The notes: generated by a model not told the origin, from the letters alone. 64,000 nucleotides of DNA from Desulfopila sp. IMCC35008 (GCF_010646885.2 NZ_CP050700.1:1557501-1621500); one strand, 5' to 3'. Shown: positions 27,034 through 35,977, counted from the stretch's first letter. Numbers and translations: made by a program.

Positions 27034-28407
27034 GTGGAGACGAGAGAAAGCCTGAAAAAAATTCTTGTCGTTGACGATGAAAAAATAGCCCGTGAAAACC
27101 TGGCCCACATCCTTAAAAAAGAGGGTTATCATCCCTTGCTTGCCAAGGATGGCAATGAGGCGATTCGGCTCATGAAGGATCAGGAGATCGATCTCGTTGT
27201 TACGGATTTACGGATGAAGGGCAAAGGGGGAATGGAGGTACTGGAGGCCACAAAGGAGCTCTGGCCAGCTGCAGAGGTTCTCATCATCACCGGGTATGCG
27301 AGTATCGATAATGCTGTCGATGCCATGAAGAAAGGAGCTTATTATTATTTTGCCAAACCTCTTAACGTTCAGGAACTTCTTACGATAATCCCCAAAGCGC
27401 TCGAGCGCAGTGCAATGCACAATGAGTTGAGGCGATTGAGGAAACAGGTCTCAGAGGGTGAGGGGACCTTGAAAATAGTTGGTCGTAGTACTAAAACCCT
27501 CGCTCTGCGTGAGCAGATAAGCCAGGTCGCCCAACTGGACTGCAATGTGTTGATTCTTGGTGAAACAGGTACCGGTAAAGAATTGGTTGCCAAGACGATA
27601 CATGAATTGAGTCATCGCTCGAATAAACGTTTTGTCGCACTCAACTGTGGTGTTTTTACCGAGGAACTTATCGGGAATGAGCTTTTTGGGCACGAGCAGG
27701 GGGCATTTACCGGTGCAGATAAGACTCATAAAGGGTTGCTTGAGTGTGCTGAGGGGGGAACCGTTTTCTTTGATGAGATTGGGGAGATGTCGTTGCAACT
27801 CCAGGTACAGCTCCTGCGGGTACTTCAGGAACGAACGGTGATGCGCATAGGTGGTTCAAAAGAAATACCTGTGGATATCAGGGTGCTGGCCGCCACCAAC
27901 AAGGATCTCAAGGACGCTTCGGAAACCGGAAGCTTTCGTAAAGATCTTTACTATCGCTTGAATGTTATGACCATACAGGTCCCCTCCCTTGCAGAGCGTA
28001 GAAACGACATTCCTCTGTTGGCAAATCATTTTCTTCATAAACACGTTGAACCTGGAAGGAAAACTCCTCAATTGTCAGACATGGCTCTTGAACGCCTCAA
28101 AGGGTATGAATATCCAGGGAATGTAAGGGAACTTGAAAATATCATGCAACGTCTTCTGATTACCTGCAGGGAAGAGTTGATAGAACCTCACCATATCATG
28201 AGTGATATCATTTCCGGTTCTGTCGCTGATTCTGAATATCAGGGCGCCCTTTGGCCGACCTTGGAGGAACATGAGAAAAAATATATCTTAGAGGTCCTGG
28301 AAGAGGTCGAGGGGAAGAAGTCGGAAGCTGCAAAAATCCTGGGAATAGACCGGGTCTCTCTCTGGCGGAAGATCAAAAGATACGGTCTCGCAAAGCATGA
28401 TCTGTGA
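27034..28407 (+). CDS. NtrC-type sigma-54-dependent response regulator
   Basis: A 457-residue activator with a GTG start three bases after the kinase stop; GGGAGG is upstream. The receiver (~8-122) has VVDDEKIARENLAH and Asp in VVTDLRMKGK (~58). The AAA+ domain (~145-378) has Walker A GETGTGKELVAK, the sigma-54-contacting GAFTGADKT loop, and Walker B GGTVFFDEIGEM. A Fis-type helix-turn-helix (~425-455, SEAAKILGIDRVSLWRKIKR) binds DNA. It is probably phosphorylated by the upstream kinase. The likely targets are the GTTGC palindromes between the TauE and USP-trk operons (inference from proximity and promoter type). Confidence 0.94.
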   Translation: METRESLKKILVVDDEKIARENLAHILKKEGYHPLLAKDGNEAIRLMKDQEIDLVVTDLRMKGKGGMEVLEATKELWPAAEVLIITGYASIDNAVDAMKKGAYYYFAKPLNVQELLTIIPKALERSAMHNELRRLRKQVSEGEGTLKIVGRSTKTLALREQISQVAQLDCNVLILGETGTGKELVAKTIHELSHRSNKRFVALNCGVFTEELIGNELFGHEQGAFTGADKTHKGLLECAEGGTVFFDEIGEMSLQLQVQLLRVLQERTVMRIGGSKEIPVDIRVLAATNKDLKDASETGSFRKDLYYRLNVMTIQVPSLAERRNDIPLLANHFLHKHVEPGRKTPQLSDMALERLKGYEYPGNVRELENIMQRLLITCREELIEPHHIMSDIISGSVADSEYQGALWPTLEEHEKKYILEVLEEVEGKKSEAAKILGIDRVSLWRKIKRYGLAKHDL

Positions 28408-28936
28408 AATGACGTGTACTATTTTGGTGTATGTCACCAACTTTTACACAGTGTTAACCAGGTGTCTGCTCAGGATTGAAGGATATATTTAACTTACTTG
28501 CATTGCTGAAAAAGTCGATGCACACCCTTTGTGTCGAGCATTGATAGTAACTATCTGGAAGTGAGGAGGAAGTGGTCATTCCTCGTTCTTTTTATTACAT
28601 TGAAGTTCATCATAATTAGTTCCCACCCTAAAGCTCAGCATTCTGTTCAATATCGAGGCGTGGCTTAGTTATTTACCGCACGCATATGTACGATATTCGG
28701 AGGATAAATAATTTAGCCGGAACGCTGAGATTGGGCAGAAGGGTAGTTTTAGGACGGGAACTAACTAACAGAAGGGGGCGATGGCAAATGGGTACAAGGT
28801 TCCTGTTCCAGACAACCTTCTGGCTACCATTACGGTCTGGTTTTGCTATTTTCAGCACATTAAGGTACTTTTTGATTCTGTTAGTTTGTTCACACTCCAT
28901 AAATGTAACCTGTCGTGCAATTAGTGTAATTCCGAG
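28408..28936. other. Intergenic region without recognised gene
   Basis: 529 bases between two plus-strand operons. Short ORFs on both strands lack ribosome binding sites and resemble nothing known. No convincing terminator hairpin with T-run was seen after the upstream operon. Confidence 0.5.
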
Positions 28937-30568
28937 ATGACCATATCCATTAATGATACTCAACAACAGTCAGACCTTACCCAACTGAAAAAGAGAGTCG
29001 CAGAACTTGAAAGCAGAGAAAAATCCTTATTGCGGGAAAATAAATATCTTCGAGAATTGTACAATCGTTCTCCTTTGGGATATCAATCCCTTGATGCGTT
29101 CGGGTGTTTGATCGAAATCAATCAGGCATGGCTTGAAATACTGGGTTATGAGAAGCAGGAAGTTCTTGGAAAAAATTTCGGAGATTTGCTGGCTGGTAAG
29201 TGGAGGGACCAGTTTAAAGAAAACTTTCCAAAACTGAAAGCTGTTGGAGAGATACTTGGCTTCGAATTTGAGATGCGTAAAAAGGATGGTTCACATCTGG
29301 CTGTGAGGCTTGATGGCAGGGTTGGAAAAAACGATCAGGGAGGATTTCAACAGACCTATTGCATCATTCAGGATATTACTTATCAGAGAAAAGCTGAGAA
29401 AGAGCGGGAAAAACTTCAGGCTCAACTCGTGCATGCTCAGAAAATGGAATCCATAGGTAGGCTTGCCAGTGGTATAGCACACGATTTCAATAATATTTTG
29501 TCTTCAGTAGTTGGTTATGCAGAAATCATTTTGGATGACGAACTCCCGGATGATTCGCCGGCCAGGGAAAGCCTGCAAGAGATCTTGGCAGCTGGCTTGC
29601 GGGCGAAAGAGTTGGTCAAACAAATTCTGGCAGTCAACCGCCATTCTCAACTTAAGAAACGGCCGATGTCTTTGGGCCCTGTGGTGGAAGAGGCAATCAA
29701 TTTACTGCAGGCGTCATTGCCGTCCAATATCAAAATCCGTAAACATTTTTTTACTGAAAATACTCGAATTTATGGAGATCCCACCCAGATCCACCAGGTA
29801 GTTACAAATCTTGGTGTCAACGCAGGGCATGCAATGCGGGATACGGGGGGGACATTAGATGTGGTCATTACGTCAGTTGAGTTTGGACCTGAAGATCAAG
29901 AGCGGCCATTTGAGTTGAAACATGGACCATATGTTGAAATCACAGTTACCGATACAGGTTTGGGGATTAACCCCCTTATTTTGGATAAAATATTTGATCC
30001 TTTCTTCTCAACCAAACCAAAAGAAGAAGGTTCAGGTCTGGGGCTGTCAATGGTGCATGGGATAGTTAAAAATCATAACGGTGCTATCATTGTCGACAGT
30101 GAGATAAACAAAGGCACCACTTTCAAGGTCTGTTTTCCTCAGTTGACAGATTTTGGAGATGGAGAGGAAGTAATTGCTGGACCCGCTTCTCAGATGCCGG
30201 GAGGAGATGAAAGGGTTCTGGTAGTTGACGATGAACCTGTTGTTGGTGCTGTGACGAAGAAGAGACTTGAAAAGCTTGGCTACACGGTTACCTTGATAAC
30301 AAATAGTCGAGATGCGCTTGATATCCTTGTCCAGGATCCATATTACTTTCAACTTGTTATTGCTGATCAAACCATGCCTGAATTGAGAGCTGACCAGTTG
30401 GCTCGCAGAATTTTATCTATCAGGCCCGATACTCCCATAATTCTTTGCACCGGTTATAGTCATCTGATAAACAGGGAACAAGCAAAGGAACTCGGGATCT
30501 CTGACTTTTTATCGAAACCTTTTACCCAGATGGATTTAGCTCGGACAATTCGTAAAGTTCTCGCTTGA
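28937..30568 (+). CDS. Soluble PAS hybrid histidine kinase with receiver
   Basis: A 543-residue cytoplasmic kinase (no membrane segment). It begins with a short coiled coil (QSDLTQLKKRVAELESREKS), then a PAS domain (~45-155), HisKA with His in SGIAHDFNNILSSVVG (~181), HATPase (~271-400, DTGLGINPLIL and EGSGLGLSMVHG) and a receiver (~425-541) with Asp in IADQTMPELR. It lies 20 bases before an NtrC-type regulator gene, suggesting a His-Asp relay through that activator. The internal receiver may modulate or buffer the signal. Confidence 0.9.
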   Translation: MTISINDTQQQSDLTQLKKRVAELESREKSLLRENKYLRELYNRSPLGYQSLDAFGCLIEINQAWLEILGYEKQEVLGKNFGDLLAGKWRDQFKENFPKLKAVGEILGFEFEMRKKDGSHLAVRLDGRVGKNDQGGFQQTYCIIQDITYQRKAEKEREKLQAQLVHAQKMESIGRLASGIAHDFNNILSSVVGYAEIILDDELPDDSPARESLQEILAAGLRAKELVKQILAVNRHSQLKKRPMSLGPVVEEAINLLQASLPSNIKIRKHFFTENTRIYGDPTQIHQVVTNLGVNAGHAMRDTGGTLDVVITSVEFGPEDQERPFELKHGPYVEITVTDTGLGINPLILDKIFDPFFSTKPKEEGSGLGLSMVHGIVKNHNGAIIVDSEINKGTTFKVCFPQLTDFGDGEEVIAGPASQMPGGDERVLVVDDEPVVGAVTKKRLEKLGYTVTLITNSRDALDILVQDPYYFQLVIADQTMPELRADQLARRILSIRPDTPIILCTGYSHLINREQAKELGISDFLSKPFTQMDLARTIRKVLA

Positions 30569-30588
30569 AATAGAAAAAATAATAATCA

Positions 30589-31989
30589 ATGGCCCTCATT
30601 CTAATCATAGACGATGACGAAATGTTGTGCGGAATGGTGTGCAAGAAATTGCGCCATCTGGAGCATGACGTTGAGGTCGCTCATACCTTGGAGCAAGGAT
30701 TCAGGAAGACTGGAGAACGAGCATTTGATTTGGTGCTGTTGGATGTGCGACTCCCCGACGGGAGTGGCATCGAGGCACTACCCAGGCTCAAACATATTGA
30801 TTCCAAACCTGAAATTATCATTATCACAGGGGAGGGAGACCCTGATGGTGCAGAACTTGCCATTGAGACAGGCGCCTGGGATTATATTTTAAAACCTCTA
30901 TCTGTAAGGGAGTTATCTCTCCAGGTGACTCGTGCGCTCGAGTATCGAAAAGAGAAGCTGGCAGAAAAACCAGTAATGATACTTAAGCGTAATGCGATAA
31001 TCGGCAGTGATCCGAAGTTGCTTGCTTGCCTGAAAAAAGTGGCAAAATATACCGGTACTGACATCTCGGTGCTGATAACCGGTGAGACCGGCACCGGCAA
31101 GGAGCTGTTTGCAAGGGCGGTTCATGAGAACAGTCGCCGGGCAACGTTTCCGTTCGTTGTCCTCGATTGTGCTGCATTCCCTGAACAACTTGTTGAAAGC
31201 ATACTCTTCGGACATGAGAAAGGGGCATTCACTGGGGCTGATCAAAGCCGTGATGGGTTAATCCTCCAGGCGGACAAAGGAACACTTTTCATGGATGAAG
31301 TTGGCGAACTTCCTCTATCGATGCAGAAAACATTCTTACGTGTTCTCCAGGAGAAGAATTTCCGCCCTGTGGGCGGCAAACAGGAGTTGCACAGTAACTT
31401 TCGCCTGATAACAGCCACAAACAGAGATCTGGAACAGATGGTGAACGAAGGAAAGTTTCGGCAGGATCTCCTGTATAGGCTCAAAGCCTCGACAATTAAA
31501 CTGCCGACCCTACATGAGAGAGCGTCTGATATAGAAACACTGGTGCTTCACTATGTCGGCCTGTTCTGCAAGAGTTATAACCTGTTAATTAAAGGTGTCT
31601 CTGCTGAATTCATGGATCTCCTGAAAATGTACCACTGGCCAGGTAATGTCCGTGAACTGGCCAATGTCATCGATTTATCCATTGCCAATTCGCATATGTA
31701 CGATGTGTTGCTGCCTATCCATTTGCCGACTGATGTGAGGATCAGCACAAAGCTGTATTCCATGACAAATAATGGTACTCCAGGAAGGAAGGACTTTTCT
31801 GATGAACATCTTAAAAACAGTGAATTACCATCTCTGAGTATGTCGCTTGAGGAGACTGAAAAGAGGTACATGCGATCGTTGGTACATTACACTGAGGGGA
31901 ATATTCAGGAAGCCTGTCGTATTTCCGGTCTATCCCGCTCCAGCTTGTATGCCAGGTTGAAAAAGTATAATATCGATCGATTTTCCTAA
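30589..31989 (+). CDS. NtrC-type sigma-54-dependent response regulator
   Basis: A 466-residue activator. Receiver ~1-118 (LIIDDDEMLC, Asp in LLDVRLPDGSG near 52), AAA+ ~138-370 (Walker A GETGTGKELFAR, GAFTGADQS loop, Walker B GTLFMDEVGEL), then a linker and a Fis-type helix-turn-helix at ~435-462 (IQEACRISGLSRSSLYARLKK). It follows a hybrid kinase by 20 bases. The 230-bp gap after its stop contains tandem GTCCAG palindromes and a sigma-54-like promoter, so it probably activates the downstream receiver-like and chemoreceptor genes. Confidence 0.93.
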   Translation: MALILIIDDDEMLCGMVCKKLRHLEHDVEVAHTLEQGFRKTGERAFDLVLLDVRLPDGSGIEALPRLKHIDSKPEIIIITGEGDPDGAELAIETGAWDYILKPLSVRELSLQVTRALEYRKEKLAEKPVMILKRNAIIGSDPKLLACLKKVAKYTGTDISVLITGETGTGKELFARAVHENSRRATFPFVVLDCAAFPEQLVESILFGHEKGAFTGADQSRDGLILQADKGTLFMDEVGELPLSMQKTFLRVLQEKNFRPVGGKQELHSNFRLITATNRDLEQMVNEGKFRQDLLYRLKASTIKLPTLHERASDIETLVLHYVGLFCKSYNLLIKGVSAEFMDLLKMYHWPGNVRELANVIDLSIANSHMYDVLLPIHLPTDVRISTKLYSMTNNGTPGRKDFSDEHLKNSELPSLSMSLEETEKRYMRSLVHYTEGNIQEACRISGLSRSSLYARLKKYNIDRFS

Positions 31990-32035
31990 CCGGCTTTTCC
32001 TGGCAATAAATCTATTCTGATCTTCATGCCTCACG

Positions 32036-32082
32036 CTGGACGCGTCCAGATATCTGGACACTTTCCGTCCAGATATCTGGAC
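32036..32082. promoter_or_regulatory. Tandem GTCCAG/CTGGAC palindromes, candidate enhancer
   Basis: Two identical perfect 16-bp palindromes GTCCAGATATCTGGAC lie at 32044-32059 and 32067-32082, 23 bases apart. An additional inverted half-site makes CTGGACGCGTCCAG at 32036-32049 palindromic too, so five half-sites occur in 47 bases. The cluster ends 94 bases upstream of a sigma-54-like promoter and starts 47 bases after the stop codon of an NtrC-type activator. Confidence 0.85.
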
Positions 32083-32175
32083 AGTCTCACTTCTCGACGT
32101 ATTTTCCTGACATTTCGTAATTATCAAGCACCTGATATGACACGAATATATTCTATTTGTTTTGGTTTTTGACCC

Positions 32176-32191
32176 TGGCATATGGATTGCA
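32176..32191 (+). promoter_or_regulatory. Sigma-54-like promoter upstream of receiver-like and chemoreceptor genes
   Basis: TGGCATATGGATTGCA has TGGCA, the invariant GG-N10-GC spacing and TTGCA. It ends 31 bases before the ATG at 32223, a normal leader length. Confidence 0.82.
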
Positions 32192-32222
32192 AGTTTCCGT
32201 AAATATTTTAAAAAAGGAAATA

Positions 32223-32594
32223 ATGGACATACTAATCCACAATGCATCAACATCTGATTTCAATCTGAAATTACAGAATATTATTACTTCTGCAGTATCC
32301 AGAGAAGAAGTCTGTTTCACCAGTGACCCGGAAGCCTTAACAATGGCGTTGTTGAAGTATCGGATAGGAAAACCGATTCTGGTGGTCCAGATTTGCAGTA
32401 TGGACGGGATCACTTCTCTAAAAATCTTACAAAAACTCTTTGACGATCTCTTTCTTATCATTGTGACCGATAGTGCTGATGCAGATTTGCTGCAGGAGTG
32501 CCGAAAACTCTATCCTCGCTTGCTTGTTGATAATGAAAAAGACTTTGAGCTAATTGATGTCGTCATCAGGAAGCGCCAGAACATGCCAATATAG
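32223..32594 (+). CDS. Degenerate receiver-like protein
   Basis: A 123-residue protein. The ATG at 32223 (MDILIHNASTSDF) has AAAGGAAAT just before it, so the longer frame from 32157 is rejected; that frame also overlaps the promoter. The fold resembles a receiver without the phospho-acceptor: PILVVQICSMDGITSLKIL corresponds to the beta3 segment, where Asp is replaced by Gln, and LFLIIVTDSADADLL to beta4. It is probably a pseudo-receiver that works by protein contact. It is 48 bases upstream of the chemoreceptor gene, so it may be an adaptor of that pathway (inference). Confidence 0.68.
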   Translation: MDILIHNASTSDFNLKLQNIITSAVSREEVCFTSDPEALTMALLKYRIGKPILVVQICSMDGITSLKILQKLFDDLFLIIVTDSADADLLQECRKLYPRLLVDNEKDFELIDVVIRKRQNMPI

Positions 32595-32642
32595 TAAATA
32601 TATGGATTACTAGATAATTATATACTTTTGATGGAGGGGATT

Positions 32643-34670
32643 ATGAGGTGGAAGGATTTATCAATCGGGAAAAAATTAGGTGTAGGGTTTGGCTCAGTAC
32701 TATTCCTACTTACAGGAATTGCCATTTATACCTATTTTGGTTTTAACAAGGTGGACCATCTGGCCCACGAAACTGAAGAAATGTCTAGTGGGAACCAGTT
32801 CGTTTTACTCAAGACGATTGATCACCTGAATTGGGTATCCAGCTTGAGCACACTGGTGTTCAAGGATGATGTTCATTCCATAAATATCCAAACCGATGAT
32901 ACGAAATGTGGTTTCGGTAAATGGCTTTATGGTGAGGAAACCAAAAAACTGGCAGCTGAGAATAAGGAAATCGGCGCACTTCTGGAGAATATAAAAGAGC
33001 CTCACAAAAGACTTCACCATACTGCGATTAAAATCCAGGAAACCTATGTCCCTTTCAACAGGGCACTGGATGGTATTCTTGCTGACCGCTGGATTGACCA
33101 TCTTGTATGGATTAAAAAATTGAGCCAGTCAATAATGACTGAAACTGAATTCACTGGAGGTCTGGATCCGAAAGCATGTGCTTTCGGCAAGTGGTACCAC
33201 TCTTATAAACCAATGAACCAGAAATTTGCCGCATTACTGAAGGGCTGGGAAGAGCCCCACGCACGGTTGCATGGTTCTGCTGAAAAAATTGTATCCTATC
33301 TTGACCGCGGTGACATGGAAGGTGCAATGAGGATATATCAAGACGAAACGATTTCTGCTCTCGGTCTACTTGAAGAAAAATTTGAAGATACAATGGGGTG
33401 GATCGACGCATCTTCGGAAAAAGTGGGCGAAACCCAGGGTATTTTTAACAATGAGACTCTGTTAGCGTTGGCCGATACCAAGAAGATATTAGATGAGATC
33501 CGGGAAAGCTATCAAAATGAGTATGTCCGAATGGATGAAGAGATGATGACGGGTATAGACAGTGCCATACTCTATAATCTGATATTCTCAGTTTGTGCTG
33601 TTGTCATCGGGATATTGGCTTCTCTTCTTATTGCCAAAGGGATTACCGGACCTATTGCCAAAGGTGTTGAGTTTGCCCGAATTATGTCAAACGGAGATTT
33701 GACCAAAAAGCTGGACATTCACCAGAAGGATGAGATCGGGATACTTGCAAATGCGTTGAACAGTATGGCTCAAAACCTGAGGGGTATGTTTCAGGATATA
33801 AACGGGGGCGTTGAAACCATTTCTTCTTCTTCAACTGAACTCTCTGCAATTTCCCAACAGATGGCCGCAGGTGCGGAGCAGACTTCCGGAAAATCCAATC
33901 AGGTTGCTTCAGCAGCGGAAGAAATGAGCGCTAATATGAATAGTGTGGCAGCTGCCTCCGAGCAGGCCTCCACTAATATCCAGATGGTAGCGGCGGCGTC
34001 GGAGGAAATGAGCGCAACTATCAATGAAATTTCTGGGAATACGGAAAAAGGCCGAGTGATTACCGGTGAAGCGGTAACGTTGGCACAGACGGTGTCCGGA
34101 CGTGTGGGAGAACTCGGCAAGGCTGCCTCTGATGTTGGTAAGGTGACTGAAACTATCAATGATATTTCTGAGCAGACCAATTTGCTGGCGCTCAATGCTA
34201 CCATCGAAGCCGCCCGCGCAGGTGAAGCAGGCAAAGGTTTTGCGGTTGTTGCCAATGAAATAAAAGAACTGGCCAAGCAGACCGCCGAAGCCACCCAGGA
34301 TATACGTTTCAAGCTGGAAGGGATACAGGGTTCTACGGAGGGTACGGTGGTGGAGATCAATAAAATTGAGAAAGTTATCGCTGATATCAATGACATCGTA
34401 TGCACTATTGCAACCGCCATCGAAGAGCAATCAGCTTCTACAAAAGAGATTGCCGGCAATGTCAATCAGGCAGCACAGGGTATTCAGGATGTAAATGAAA
34501 ATGTTGCTCAAAGTTCAACTGTTGCTGCCACAATTGCCGAGGACGTTGTTGAGGTCAATCAGGCAGCAAATGAGATGGCGGATGGAAGTGGACAGGTCAA
34601 CGCCAGCGCTGAGGAACTGTCACGGCTTTCTGAAAGCCTGAAGCAAATGGTGGAGCAGTTTAAAATATAG
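32643..34670 (+). CDS. Methyl-accepting chemotaxis protein with two zinc-binding-type (CZB) repeats
   Basis: A 675-residue chemoreceptor. The ATG at 32643 (MRWKDLSIGKK) follows GGAGGGG, so the upstream TTG and ATG are rejected. Membrane segments are at ~10-32 and ~305-327. The region between them, expected outside the membrane, holds two repeats that resemble the chemoreceptor zinc-binding domain: repeat 1 has DHLNW, CGFGKW and HKRLH; repeat 2 has DHLVW, CAFGKW and HARLH, the His/Cys pattern that ligates zinc in CZB domains. HAMP (~328-385) and the signalling tip (LLALNATIEAARAGEAGKGF) are standard. It probably reports metal or oxidant levels to CheA. Confidence 0.9.
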   Translation: MRWKDLSIGKKLGVGFGSVLFLLTGIAIYTYFGFNKVDHLAHETEEMSSGNQFVLLKTIDHLNWVSSLSTLVFKDDVHSINIQTDDTKCGFGKWLYGEETKKLAAENKEIGALLENIKEPHKRLHHTAIKIQETYVPFNRALDGILADRWIDHLVWIKKLSQSIMTETEFTGGLDPKACAFGKWYHSYKPMNQKFAALLKGWEEPHARLHGSAEKIVSYLDRGDMEGAMRIYQDETISALGLLEEKFEDTMGWIDASSEKVGETQGIFNNETLLALADTKKILDEIRESYQNEYVRMDEEMMTGIDSAILYNLIFSVCAVVIGILASLLIAKGITGPIAKGVEFARIMSNGDLTKKLDIHQKDEIGILANALNSMAQNLRGMFQDINGGVETISSSSTELSAISQQMAAGAEQTSGKSNQVASAAEEMSANMNSVAAASEQASTNIQMVAAASEEMSATINEISGNTEKGRVITGEAVTLAQTVSGRVGELGKAASDVGKVTETINDISEQTNLLALNATIEAARAGEAGKGFAVVANEIKELAKQTAEATQDIRFKLEGIQGSTEGTVVEINKIEKVIADINDIVCTIATAIEEQSASTKEIAGNVNQAAQGIQDVNENVAQSSTVAATIAEDVVEVNQAANEMADGSGQVNASAEELSRLSESLKQMVEQFKI

Positions 34671-34746
34671 CTTGTAGCTGCAAAGTTTTGAATATGTGTT
34701 CATCATCTTTGCACGTTAGGACGCCATAAACCTGTCCATTGGAACT

Positions 34747-34773
34747 TGTCTGTGGCCGTCCTGGCCACAGACA
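34747..34773. terminator. Hairpin after the chemoreceptor gene
   Basis: A perfect 11-bp stem (TGTCTGTGGCC with GGCCACAGACA) and five-base loop, 77 bases after the stop. It has no T-run, so it may end transcription weakly or protect the 3' end. Confidence 0.55.
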
Positions 34774-35066
34774 TCCGTGACCCCATTGTTTCCAGCCTCT
34801 CCTGGCCAATGGCGCTGCGATTCATGGGTCATCAGGATTCATAATTGACAAGATCCCTATCTGGTTGCACTACTGTTGGAAGTTTGTAACCGTATGATAG
34901 GATACATTGCTCGATTAGCTTGTTCTGTCTGCGTAGTAACTCCACTTTTCAGGGCATCTGAATTTATGGCTGACCTCAAGATTGATTTAGTAAAAGCTTG
35001 TATTTTTTATCAATATGCGACTGACGAGATAATGCTCAATGTGAGTGTTCAGCAAATTGAACGAAA
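34774..35066. other. Intergenic stretch without supported gene
   Basis: A 77-residue open frame at 34876-35109 has no ribosome binding site, runs into a terminator and resembles nothing known. It is treated as non-coding. Confidence 0.5.
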
Positions 35067-35107
35067 AAATCCCCCTGTACCTATAAGGAACAGAGGGATT
35101 TATATTT
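35067..35107. terminator. Bidirectional intrinsic terminator
   Basis: AAATCCCCCTGT (35067-35078) pairs with ACAGAGGGATTT (35090-35101, one G-T pair) and is flanked by A-rich and T-rich tracts, so it can act on both strands. It ends the minus-strand small gene at 35129. Confidence 0.78.
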
Positions 35108-35128
35108 AACATAAACGGGTTCTGCCTA

Positions 35129-35314
35129 TTACCAGCTGTCACCTAGGACTTGACTGATATCAGTGCATTTTTCTTTTTCTTCGTCTGTAAGATCTTCTTT
35201 TCGTTTTATGTTTTTAAGATCATCGATATAGCAGGCATATTCCTTGCCATCTTTATCCTGGATAAATACCATTTTCTTGTATTCCTCAGAAATAATTTCG
35301 CCTCTCATGCTCAT
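35129..35314 (-). CDS. Small acidic/basic cytoplasmic protein, unknown
   Basis: A 61-residue protein beginning MSMRGEIISEEYKK at the ATG at 35314, which follows GGGAGAT; the apparent GTG start further out is part of that ribosome binding site. The sequence MVFIQDKDGKEYACYIDDLKN suggests a small beta-rich fold, followed by a Lys/Glu-rich helix. It is strongly charged. No family recognised. A clear ribosome binding site and a terminator downstream support it as a real monocistronic gene. Confidence 0.65.
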   Translation of the reverse strand: MSMRGEIISEEYKKMVFIQDKDGKEYACYIDDLKNIKRKEDLTDEEKEKCTDISQVLGDSW

Positions 35315-35613
35315 GATTATCTCCCTCACTATATTTGTGAAATAGAACAGATATGCAGCCCCTTATTGATAATTGAAGAGCTGAATATCTCCAGAGTTAC
35401 GAATAGAATATGTCGCCTTCAGCAAATTGACAAGTAACTAATATTTATTGTCAGGTCATTTGCCGGAAATCTGTCGAATTTGCATATGGATATTACCCAT
35501 ATACTGTTTTCCGGAAATTAGTGATTATTTTTTTCATTTAAGCAAACAGACGAATTTCAAGGTCTGGTCCAGGTATTATCCTTTGTAGGATCTCTATACA
35601 GAATTGGTGAATT

Positions 35614-35880
35614 ATGATTGAATTAAATGTAAACGGTCAGCAACATACGGTTGAGGCAGAACCAGATGAATTGCTGGTCTGGGTTTTGCGGGAGAAAATC
35701 GGCCTGACCAGCACCAAATTTGGCTGCGGTATTGAGATGTGCGGAGCCTGCAACGTGCTGATAGATGGCGTGGTGACCCGTTCATGTAGTACCAAGCTGT
35801 CTGAAGTGTCGAATAAACTCATTGTTACCAGGGAAAAGGTTTCTGAAGATCATTTACTCAACTCCAATAATGGTTGTTGA
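35614..35880 (+). CDS. Short 2Fe-2S ferredoxin-domain protein (truncated xanthine-oxidase-type small subunit)
   Basis: An 88-residue protein matching only the first half of the small subunit of molybdenum hydroxylases (CoxS/IorA type). Cluster Cys residues are in FGCGIEMCGACNVL plus the Cys in TRSCSTKL, so one plant-type 2Fe-2S cluster can be bound. The second, helical 2Fe-2S domain that should follow is absent; the frame ends in an unremarkable tail (LLNSNNGC). No catalytic large subunit is nearby. It is either a reduced electron carrier or a relic of a lost hydroxylase operon. The ribosome binding site is weak. Confidence 0.7.
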   Translation: MIELNVNGQQHTVEAEPDELLVWVLREKIGLTSTKFGCGIEMCGACNVLIDGVVTRSCSTKLSEVSNKLIVTREKVSEDHLLNSNNGC

Positions 35881-35977
35881 ATAACAACCCACCTAACAGA
35901 AATTCGGTTTAGGACGCGGAGCGACTTTACAGCAAGCAGCATTGTGACGTTTCGTATAATTGCCAGGGAGAACCAAT

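Noticed and set aside
34876..35109. 77-residue plus-strand open frame
   Set aside because: No ribosome binding site, its end reads through the bidirectional terminator, and no family resemblance.
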